From contig CAKTIH010000049.1 of NCBI GenBank assembly GCA_934565615.1, positions 1 to 15,039 on the forward strand: DNA of 15,039 bases, written 5' to 3'. Shown here one piece after another: positions 1 to 6,852 of this stretch (position 1 is its first letter; the number at the start of each line of letters is the position of its first letter). Source of the DNA: an uncultured Oscillospiraceae bacterium (lineage in GTDB: Bacteria; Bacillota; Clostridia; Oscillospirales; Oscillospiraceae). The notes beneath the pieces are model-generated. The model did no database searches, was not told where the DNA came from, and saw only the letters and a program-made list of their open reading frames with translations. The translations under genes and the position numbers were made by a program.

Positions 1-1
1 G

Positions 2-1876
2 CCCAAGACCTCCCGTCTGGTGCTGGCCGATTACGTCACCATGGATTCCGGTACCGGCTGCGTCCATACCGCTCCCGGCTTCGGCGCTGACGACTATCAG
101 ACCTGCATGCGCTACGGCATGGAAATGGTCGTCCCCGTGGACGATCAGGGCCGCCACACCGATTATGCCGGCAAGTACGCCGGTCTCAAGACCGATGAAT
201 CCAACCCCATCATCCTTAACGATATGAAGGAAAGCGGAGTTCTCTTCGCCTCTGAGGAGATCGTTCACAGCTATCCTCACTGCTGGCGCTGCAAGAGCCC
301 CATCATCTTCCGTGCCACTCCGCAGTGGTTCTGCTCTGTCGATTCCTTTAAGGACGAGGCCATCGCTGCCTGCGAGAACGTCCGTTGGCTGCCCGCATGG
401 GGCAAGGACCGCATGGGCGCAATGATCCGTGAGCGCAAGGACTGGTGCATTTCCCGTCAGCGCCGCTGGGGTCTGCCCATCCCCGTGTTCTACTGCGAGG
501 ACTGCAAGAAGCCTGTCTGCACCGAGGAGAGCATCGAGGCTGTCGCGAGCCTGTTTGAAAAGGAAGGCTCCAACGCGTGGTTCGAGAAGGAAGCGGCAGA
601 TATCCTGCCCGCCGGCTTCAAGTGCCCGCACTGCGGCGGCACGCACTTCACCAAGGAGACCGATACCCTTGACGGCTGGTTTGACTCCGGCTCCACCCAC
701 TATGCTTCCATGCAGCGCGATCAGGGCTTCTGGCCGGCCGATATGTACCTTGAGGGCGGCGACCAGTATCGCGGCTGGTTCCAGTCCTCCCTGCTCGTCG
801 CTGTCGGCGCGCTGGGCAAGGGCGCACCGTACAGAGAGTGCCTGACCCACGGCTGGACGGTCGACGGCGAAGGCCGCGCGATGCACAAGTCCCTCGGCAA
901 CGGCGTCGATCCTGCCGATATGGTCAAGGAGTTCGGCGCGGATATCGTTCGTCTCTGGGCAGGCTCCGCCGATTACCATGTTGATGTCCGCTGCTCCGAG
1001 ACTATCTTCAAGCAGCTCAGCCAGAACTATCTCAAGTTCCGCAACACCGCGCGCTACTGCCTCGGCAACCTCGACGGCTTCGATGCCGATGATCTTGTTG
1101 CGCCTGAGGACATGCTTCCTCTCGACCGCTGGGCCATCACCAAGCTCAACGAGCTGATCGGTGAGGTCGCCAAGGGCTATGACGATTATGAGTTCCACAC
1201 CGTCTCCCACGCGATCAATGACTTCTGCGTTGTAGAGCTTTCAAGCTTCTATCTTGATATCATCAAGGACCGCCTCTACTGCGAGGAGAAGAACGGCCTC
1301 AAGCGCCGCAGCGCCCAGACCGCTCTGTACCTGATCCTTGACAGCATGACCAAGATGTTCGCTCCGATCCTCGCTTTCACCTGCGATGAGATCTGGCAGG
1401 CCATGCCGCACCGCAAGGGCGACGATGAGCGCAATGTGCTCTTCAACGTCATGAATAAGCCCTTTGAGGACTATGCCCTGAGTGATGAAGAGATGGCGCG
1501 CTGGGATAAGCTTATCGCCCTGCGTGACGATGTCAACGGCGTGCTCGAGGCCGCCCGCGGCGCAAAGCGCATCGGCAAGCCCCTTGAGGCCGCTGTCACC
1601 CTGCGCGTGAAGGACGAGAGCGCGAAGGAAGCGCTGGATGAGGTCCGCTCCATGAATCTCTCCGAGCTCTTCATTGTCTCCAAGTGCCTTATCACCGAGG
1701 ATGGCGAGGCCGAAGCCGACGCTGTCACCGGCACCGGCGTGAAGAACCCCGGTCTGGAGATCTCCGTCACCGAGGCGCCCGGCACGAAGTGCCCGCGCTG
1801 CTGGATGCACTCCGAGGCTCCGCAGGAAGGGACCGGCCTGTGCCCGCGCTGCGCCGCGGTCGTGGCGAAGCTCTGA
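2..1876 (+). CDS. ileS: Isoleucyl-tRNA synthetase, 3' part (5' end outside window)
   Basis: Class I aminoacyl-tRNA synthetase that charges tRNA-Ile in the cytoplasm. The frame is open from base 2, so the apparent GTG at base 20 is internal and the gene starts upstream. About 624 residues are visible, roughly two thirds of the usual 900-950; the HIGH motif and the start of the catalytic domain are missing. Seen here: WCISRQRRWG (bases 443-472), DGWFDSGSTHY, and a KMSKS-equivalent written AMHKSLGN (from base 878). The anticodon-binding helical domain follows. A C-terminal zinc finger has CPRCW and CPRC pairs (Cys codons at 1790, 1799, 1841, 1850), the IleRS/FPG-type knuckle of the bacterial mupirocin-sensitive form. 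A further CxxC pair lies in the editing/catalytic insert. The stop is followed by 67 bases and then lspA, so the two are probably co-transcribed. Identity is near certain. Confidence 0.97.
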   Translation, partial: PKTSRLVLADYVTMDSGTGCVHTAPGFGADDYQTCMRYGMEMVVPVDDQGRHTDYAGKYAGLKTDESNPIILNDMKESGVLFASEEIVHSYPHCWRCKSPIIFRATPQWFCSVDSFKDEAIAACENVRWLPAWGKDRMGAMIRERKDWCISRQRRWGLPIPVFYCEDCKKPVCTEESIEAVASLFEKEGSNAWFEKEAADILPAGFKCPHCGGTHFTKETDTLDGWFDSGSTHYASMQRDQGFWPADMYLEGGDQYRGWFQSSLLVAVGALGKGAPYRECLTHGWTVDGEGRAMHKSLGNGVDPADMVKEFGADIVRLWAGSADYHVDVRCSETIFKQLSQNYLKFRNTARYCLGNLDGFDADDLVAPEDMLPLDRWAITKLNELIGEVAKGYDDYEFHTVSHAINDFCVVELSSFYLDIIKDRLYCEEKNGLKRRSAQTALYLILDSMTKMFAPILAFTCDEIWQAMPHRKGDDERNVLFNVMNKPFEDYALSDEEMARWDKLIALRDDVNGVLEAARGAKRIGKPLEAAVTLRVKDESAKEALDEVRSMNLSELFIVSKCLITEDGEAEADAVTGTGVKNPGLEISVTEAPGTKCPRCWMHSEAPQEGTGLCPRCAAVVAKL

Positions 1877-1943
1877 GCCGCCGGTAACCGGCTTCATCCA
1901 TTCCACGCGCCGGTCGCTTCCGTCCGGCAGATAGGAGATCAAT

Positions 1944-3023
1944 ATGCTGTATTCAATAGTCGGTCTGCTTGTCATCATTCTGGATCAGGCAGTGAAGTAC
2001 TGGGTTCAGAACACCCTGTTCGGTACCGATATCGTCAAATTCATCCCCGGCGTCATTAGCCTTGTTAACGTCCATAATGACGGGGCTGCCTTCAGCTTCC
2101 TGAGCGGCAGCGGCGCGCGCATCTATTTCATCATCGCCACCGGCGTGTTCACCGTGCTCGTCATTATCGCACTGGCAACGAACTTCATCTCCGGTAAGGT
2201 TTCCCGCTGGAGCCTTGTGCTCGTCACCGCGGGCGGCCTCTCCAACTGCATCGACCGCGTTATCTACGGCTACGTGCAGGATATGTTCAAGGTGGAGCTG
2301 TTCAATTTCGCCATCTTCAACGTCGCCGATGTGTTCATAACCGTGTTCGCCATTGTGTTCGTCATTTCCATGATCTTTGAAAAGCCCGAGGATGACGATC
2401 TTGAGGACGAGGAATTTGAGGATGAAGAGGACGAGGAGGACGAGACTCCGCACCCGAGCCTGCGCGACAAGCTCAGCGGCATGAAGAAGGAAAAGAACGC
2501 CGCTCCCCGTGCCGCGAAGAAGAGCCGTCAGGCCGAGTATGAGGAGGAGTACGAGCGCTATAAAGCACAGCGCGAGACCCGCTCCGCGAGACCCGCCGCT
2601 CAGACGCCCGCGCCGAGAGCGCAGCAGGTCGATGCGTCCGACCCCTTTGCCGAATGGGAAAAGGCCAACGCCAGAGTGGAGACCCAGCGCTCGAGCAGCT
2701 ATGCCGCAAAGGCCATGGGCAGCGACACGCCGAGATATACCCCGCCCGCAAGACAGTCTGCCCAGCAGCCCGCGCCGCAGCGCCGCCCGGCGCCTGAGGC
2801 ACAGGAGTATACCTGCACGGCAGCCCAGCCCGCGCAGAGCTATGCACGCCCCGCAGCGCAGCCTGCCCAGCCGGCACAGACGGCGCAGCCTGCACGTCAG
2901 CCGGCTCCGCAGCAGCCGGACAGACAGAGCGCACCCGCGCCCCAGAGACCCGCGCAGCCTGCCGCACCCACGAAGAGCAGCACGGAATTTGACCTTGACG
3001 ATATACTCAACGAGTTCAAGTAA
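1944..3023 (+). CDS. lspA: Lipoprotein signal peptidase II with long C-terminal extension
   Basis: Membrane aspartyl protease that removes signal peptides from prolipoproteins after lipid attachment. The ATG at 1944 is preceded by AGGAGA (1933-1938). The first ~146 residues are a complete LspA: four hydrophobic segments (about 2-20, 58-79, 87-105, 120-144), conserved D14, NVHNDGAAF (42-50), NCIDR with catalytic D104, and FNVAD with catalytic D129. The usual protein stops near 150-170 residues. Here another ~213 follow: a strongly acidic run (about 147-168, mostly D/E), a basic stretch, a charged coiled-coil-like segment near 195-215, then about 130 residues rich in Ala, Pro and Gln with no predicted fold. 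The last residues are FDLDDILNEFK. The frame is uninterrupted, so this is a true extension, and the last helix should place it in the cytoplasm. The stop overlaps rluD (TAATG). LspA identity is certain; the role of the tail is unknown. Confidence 0.96.
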   Translation: MLYSIVGLLVIILDQAVKYWVQNTLFGTDIVKFIPGVISLVNVHNDGAAFSFLSGSGARIYFIIATGVFTVLVIIALATNFISGKVSRWSLVLVTAGGLSNCIDRVIYGYVQDMFKVELFNFAIFNVADVFITVFAIVFVISMIFEKPEDDDLEDEEFEDEEDEEDETPHPSLRDKLSGMKKEKNAAPRAAKKSRQAEYEEEYERYKAQRETRSARPAAQTPAPRAQQVDASDPFAEWEKANARVETQRSSSYAAKAMGSDTPRYTPPARQSAQQPAPQRRPAPEAQEYTCTAAQPAQSYARPAAQPAQPAQTAQPARQPAPQQPDRQSAPAPQRPAQPAAPTKSSTEFDLDDILNEFK

Positions 3024-3961
3024 TGGACGAGGGCGTAATACAAATAACAATCGAGGAGAGCGGAGAACGTATCGACGCTCTCCTTGCCCGTATTCTGCCG
3101 CAGTATTCGCGCAGCCAGCTCCAGAAGTGTCTGGACTCCGGGGCTGTTCTTCTTGACGGCAGACCGCTGAAGAAGAATTACCGCGGAAATGCCGGTGACG
3201 TGATCGAGCTGTTTCTTCCGGAAACGCAGGACATTCCGCTTGAAGCGCAGGATATCCCGCTCGATGTCGTCTATGAGGACGCGGATATTATCGTCATCAA
3301 CAAGCCCCGCGGCATGGTGGTCCACCCGGCTCCGGGGCACCCGGACGGCACGCTTGTAAACGCGCTGATGTTCCATTGCGGGGACAGTCTCTCCGGCATC
3401 GGCGGGGAGCGGAGACCCGGCATAGTCCACCGTATCGATAAGGACACATCGGGCCTCATCGTCGCGGCGAAGAACGACGCGGCGCACAGGGGCCTGTCGG
3501 CGCAGCTGTCGGATCACAGCCTATACAGAGAATATGAGGCGGTGGTCGCCGGCCACATGCGTGAGGACTCCGGGGTCATCGATAAGCCTATAGGCCGCCA
3601 CCCGGTCGACCGCAAGCGCATGGCTGTGACGGAAAAGAACTCGAAATCCGCCGTTACGCACTGGAAGCTGCTGGCGGAATACAGGGGCTATTCGCACATT
3701 CAGTGCCGCCTTGAGACGGGTCGGACTCACCAGATACGTGTTCACATGGCCAGTATCGGCCACCCGCTGCTCGGCGATGGCCTGTACGGCGCGAAATGCC
3801 CGGATAAAGGTCTGGAGGGTCAGTGCCTCCACGCGCGGAGACTGCACCTGATCCACCCGGTGACGGGTGAGGAGCTGCGCTTCGAATCGGAGCTGCCGGA
3901 ATATTTCACCTCGGTACTTGATAAGTTAGGTGCGATAGAAAGAAAAGGGGAGACGAAATGA
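3023..3961 (+). CDS. rluD: RluA/RluD-family 23S rRNA pseudouridine synthase
   Basis: Converts specific uridines in large-subunit rRNA to pseudouridine. The protein is 312 residues, normal for RluD. An S4 RNA-binding domain (about 15-65, with SRSQLQKCLDSGAVLLDG) is followed by the catalytic domain: VINKPRGMVVHPAPGH (91-105), then HRIDKDTSGLIVAAKN (136-151), in which D139 is the catalytic aspartate of the HRxDxxTSG motif. RTHQIRVHMASIGHPLLGD closes the active-site region. It overlaps the lspA stop by one base (TAATG) and ends in an ATGA overlap with the next gene, so translation is probably coupled across all three. lspA followed by an RluD paralogue is the usual Firmicutes order. Which uridines it modifies cannot be told from sequence: RluD is the best family name, but YlyB-type is equally fair. 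Confidence 0.93.
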   Translation: MDEGVIQITIEESGERIDALLARILPQYSRSQLQKCLDSGAVLLDGRPLKKNYRGNAGDVIELFLPETQDIPLEAQDIPLDVVYEDADIIVINKPRGMVVHPAPGHPDGTLVNALMFHCGDSLSGIGGERRPGIVHRIDKDTSGLIVAAKNDAAHRGLSAQLSDHSLYREYEAVVAGHMREDSGVIDKPIGRHPVDRKRMAVTEKNSKSAVTHWKLLAEYRGYSHIQCRLETGRTHQIRVHMASIGHPLLGDGLYGAKCPDKGLEGQCLHARRLHLIHPVTGEELRFESELPEYFTSVLDKLGAIERKGETK

Positions 3962-4155
3962 ACAAGAATAAGATCATCGGCATCGTCATTGCACTGGCAG
4001 TCGCGGTCGGTGTGCTCGTACTGGCGGCAAAGCTGATAAGCGGCGCGATAAGCATCGTCAGCGGCGCATTCAATGCGGTGCTCGGCATCATCGTCATTTT
4101 CGCGCTGGTAGTGATAGTCGTGTGGATGTTCCTCTACGCGGCGAAGAAAAGATAA
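3958..4155 (+). CDS. Small two-helix membrane protein, function unknown
   Basis: A 65-residue protein of a kind I do not recognise by name. It starts with the basic MNKNK, then two hydrophobic segments (about 6-28 and 38-60) joined by a short Gly/Ser/Ala-rich linker, and ends in AAKKR. The positive-inside rule suggests both ends are cytoplasmic. The ATG overlaps the rluD stop (ATGA), and GGGGAG at 3947-3952 is a well-placed Shine-Dalgarno site, so it is very likely translated. It is the last gene of the ileS-lspA-rluD operon, just before the shared terminator. No catalytic residues are visible. Confidence 0.8.
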   Translation: MNKNKIIGIVIALAVAVGVLVLAAKLISGAISIVSGAFNAVLGIIVIFALVVIVVWMFLYAAKKR

Positions 4156-4171
4156 ACACCGGATATATAGC

Positions 4172-4205
4172 AAAAGCACCTGTCATCTAAAGACAGGTGC
4201 TTTTT
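4172..4205. terminator. Bidirectional intrinsic terminator between converging operons
   Basis: A 9-bp perfect stem GCACCTGTC (4176-4184) / GACAGGTGC (4192-4200) with a 7-base loop. It is flanked by AAAA on the left and TTTTT on the right, which lengthen the stem and give each strand a U-tract. It lies 17 bases after the stop of the plus-strand small membrane gene and about 20 bases past the stop of the minus-strand glycosyltransferase gene, so it should end both transcripts. Confidence 0.9.
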
Positions 4206-4225
4206 CGTATAATATGAAGTTACGA

Positions 4226-5737
4226 TCATTCAGAGAGCTTGACCACGACGGTATCGCCGATCATCCGCACACTGCCGTAATACGGGTAGACCGGCATTTC
4301 CGCAAATTCGGGCGTGTCCTTCAATGCGGCGATGGAATCATCATCCGCAAGCGGAATATCGGAGCCGATATAATAGCGGATAATGAACGGAGCGATGGCG
4401 GAGCTGTCAACAGGGTTTCCGGGCAAAGTAAATTCATCCCGCGTGTAGCAGGCGCTGCGCTCCACGGGAAACTCCGGCGGCTCGCCTATAAGCGCAAGCT
4501 CCGTACCCTCGGCAAAGCCCGGTGTTTCGTAGACCTGCGTCAGGAGCGAGGTATAGAAGGAGGTGACGTTTTCCTTCATCATGTAGCTATACAGCGAAAA
4601 CTCGTTTGCAAAATAGATGTTGCAGGCGATAACGACAGCCATTGCCGCGGCAGCGACGGCGTCGGGTCTGAGCTTCCAGCCGGTATCGGTGCGGTCGATA
4701 ATAATGGCCGCCAAAATGTACAATGATGCAAAGCTATAAAGCGCAAGGGCGTGGATATACCCATTATCCGCGAGGATATAAAGGCAGTAGCAGCTGAGCG
4801 GGAAGAGGAAAAGGCAGAGCGCCAGCAGCAGTCTGTGACGGATATCGCGCCGCTTCACTTCACCGCGCACTATCAGCGCTGCCATGACGAGCAGCAGCGC
4901 AATATGCGCAAGGCGCGACGCAGTGCCGCGCACATAGCCGAAGTAGCCGCACAGGATGGTCTTTATATACGCACTGTACGCCACGGCGATGCGCATCGGT
5001 ATGCTCTGGGAACTGTTGACAACGCCGCTCAGCACAGGATAATCAAGCAGCTTCGAGAAAAACAGGATCACCGCACCGTAAAGCAGCAGTGCCGCAACGA
5101 GCATCGCAAGCATCCGAAGCCCGGAGACGAGCACGGCCTTTGCGTCCTCACCGGAGATAAGGCGGCTTATCATCAAAAGCACGCACAGGCTTGCGGCAAA
5201 GGAAAAATAGCCCTGATATATGCTGCATGAAAAGGCCAGCATCACAAGCGCCGCGATGAGCCCGCCGCGTGTCCGTCTGTTATATGAATACACAGCCGCC
5301 GCGGAAAGGAACATTGCGAGCGCATAGGGCGCGGCAGTGAACATATAGCCGAGGGTCCCGGTCTCAGCGGGGAAGGTGATGAACAGAGCGCCGAGGAGCA
5401 CCTGAAGAACGCGGCTTTTGATATCGAACAGCTTTATTATGAGGCACACCGCGGCGGAGATGAGCAGGAGAGAGATAAGCCCGTATATCCACGGCATTGA
5501 ATAATCAGGCATTATCAGGCGCAGCAGCTCAAGCCCGTAACGCCCGGACGGGGTAGTCGTGCCCTTGCCGAAGAGATAGATCGCCTCATCGTCAAACGGG
5601 AGCTTATTCGTCATGGCGAAGGCGTGTGCCGCCAAGCCGAAGAGCAGCGTCGCGATAAAGGGCAGCTTATAGCCGCGCCAGCGCGCCGCAAACGCCGCGG
5701 CAAAGCCGGTGCGGTTTTCCGAATTTGTGTCTGTCAT
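4226..5737 (-). CDS. GtrII-like polytopic membrane glycosyltransferase
   Basis: About 503 residues with many transmembrane helices and a hydrophilic C-terminal stretch. It resembles the Glucos_trans_II (GtrII) family: an early extracytoplasmic loop with FDDEAIYLFGKG (acidic DDE, residues 49-51) and SGRYGLELL, then PAETGTLGY and SIYQGYFSFAASL (about 172-184). Family members transfer a sugar from a lipid carrier to a surface glycan outside the membrane; donor and acceptor cannot be told here. I chose the ATG at 5737, not a GTG four codons upstream, because the GAGGTG just before that ATG is a good Shine-Dalgarno site. It is the last gene of the minus-strand operon, 21 bases after the acyltransferase gene, with which it probably works on the same surface polymer. 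Confidence 0.78.
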   Translation of the reverse strand: MTDTNSENRTGFAAAFAARWRGYKLPFIATLLFGLAAHAFAMTNKLPFDDEAIYLFGKGTTTPSGRYGLELLRLIMPDYSMPWIYGLISLLLISAAVCLIIKLFDIKSRVLQVLLGALFITFPAETGTLGYMFTAAPYALAMFLSAAAVYSYNRRTRGGLIAALVMLAFSCSIYQGYFSFAASLCVLLMISRLISGEDAKAVLVSGLRMLAMLVAALLLYGAVILFFSKLLDYPVLSGVVNSSQSIPMRIAVAYSAYIKTILCGYFGYVRGTASRLAHIALLLVMAALIVRGEVKRRDIRHRLLLALCLFLFPLSCYCLYILADNGYIHALALYSFASLYILAAIIIDRTDTGWKLRPDAVAAAAMAVVIACNIYFANEFSLYSYMMKENVTSFYTSLLTQVYETPGFAEGTELALIGEPPEFPVERSACYTRDEFTLPGNPVDSSAIAPFIIRYYIGSDIPLADDDSIAALKDTPEFAEMPVYPYYGSVRMIGDTVVVKLSE

Positions 5738-5758
5738 AGTACACCTCACACTCGGCGG

Positions 5759-6829
5759 TCAGCTTTCCGCCGCTGTACGTTTTGCCGCGAGCTTGTCTAT
5801 CGCCCGGTTCACAAGGGCGATGCAGTGCTTTGAGAGCCATTCGCCGACAGGATAGATGAGCGCGGTCACAAGAAGCGAAGCGGCAAAGGAGATAAGTGCG
5901 GTCACGATGAAATAACCGTTATTTGAAAGGTAGTCCGCCACGTTCTCTCTGAAATAGGAATAGAGGATATTGTCCACCATCCCGGCAGCAAGATAAAAAT
6001 AGAGTGCGATCTTTGAGAGATACTCCGCGGAGCCGAGAAGAAAGCGCGGCAGGCGGCCGGTATCGATGCTGCTGAGCCAGCGGAAAACGAAAAAGCCGAT
6101 CACCAGCACCTGATAGTTATCGTTGCTGTAGCTCGGCACCCGGCTGCCGTCGCCGTGTATATAGAACACGTCATACACCGTGAACACAGCGAGCAGCACG
6201 AGCAGCCAGCGGAAGTACCATGAGGCGCTTTTGGACGGTTTAAACTCGCTGCAATATGCGCCGATGAAATAATAGGTCACGGGGAACAGCCGCATCCACC
6301 AGACGGAGTATATCTGAATATAGCTGTTGAGCAGGCTCGGCAGGTGCGACAGCGCGAAAAAGACAAGTATCAAAAGCTGCTTCTGCCCCCTTGTTTTGAG
6401 CCCGTTATACATCGCGTTCAGAAACGGGATGAGCAGGAACAGGCCGGTATACATCATTACGAACCATGAATATTCACAGGTGTAGAAGTTCACGAGAGAG
6501 CTCACAAAGTCCCGTGCAGACAGGCGCTGATGCGTATAAAGCGCACCGGCCGTCAGCGAGATGACGCCGAGGAGCAGGTAGGGGATATAGATGTGCAGGT
6601 AATTTACATAGTATTTCACCGTGGGTGTTTTGCGGTTCTGCAAATATCCGGAGAGCATCAGAAACAGCGGCACACAGGACGCCGACAGCAGCCACAGCCC
6701 GGTCAGCAGATACCCGCTCACACCGGATATGTGGTTTGCCGTCAGGCTGCCGTTGCCGATGCTGTGCAGGCACGCGACCAGAACCACGGCAAAGCCGCGT
6801 ATTATATCGAGAGACGCGTTTCTTTTCAT
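5759..6829 (-). CDS. Acyltransferase-3 family integral membrane protein
   Basis: About 356 residues with roughly ten transmembrane helices, matching the acyltransferase-3 (OafA/OatA/WecH-like) family. It opens with MKRNASLDIIRGFAVVLVACLHS, carrying the family's early Arg (R11) and His (H22), and has VPLFLMLSGYLQNRK a little later. Members O-acylate, often O-acetylate, sugars of envelope polymers. No SGNH/esterase domain is attached, so it is the single-domain type. The frame opens at an ATG at 6853 that overlaps the dnaE stop (TAATG), but the ATG at 6829 has AGGAG (6836-6840) exactly 6 bases upstream, so I prefer it. Its place between dnaE and a GtrII-like gene suggests a joint role in surface glycan decoration. 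The substrate is unknown. Confidence 0.85.
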   Translation of the reverse strand: MKRNASLDIIRGFAVVLVACLHSIGNGSLTANHISGVSGYLLTGLWLLSASCVPLFLMLSGYLQNRKTPTVKYYVNYLHIYIPYLLLGVISLTAGALYTHQRLSARDFVSSLVNFYTCEYSWFVMMYTGLFLLIPFLNAMYNGLKTRGQKQLLILVFFALSHLPSLLNSYIQIYSVWWMRLFPVTYYFIGAYCSEFKPSKSASWYFRWLLVLLAVFTVYDVFYIHGDGSRVPSYSNDNYQVLVIGFFVFRWLSSIDTGRLPRFLLGSAEYLSKIALYFYLAAGMVDNILYSYFRENVADYLSNNGYFIVTALISFAASLLVTALIYPVGEWLSKHCIALVNRAIDKLAAKRTAAES

Positions 6830-6852
6830 GTGCGGCTCCTTTTCTGCTGTCA

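Noticed and set aside
1241..1978. Minus-strand ORF of 245 codons opposite ileS
   Set aside because: Antisense shadow of a strongly codon-biased gene; no motif, no ribosome-binding site, and it runs into the start of lspA.
1953..3050. Long minus-strand ORF (365 codons) opposite lspA
   Set aside because: It mirrors a low-complexity GC-rich gene; the translation is Leu/Arg-rich with no domain, and lspA on the other strand has clear catalytic motifs.
5737..5749. Upstream GTG start for the GtrII-like gene
   Set aside because: The GAGGTG sequence lies within those codons and is placed to serve the ATG at 5737.
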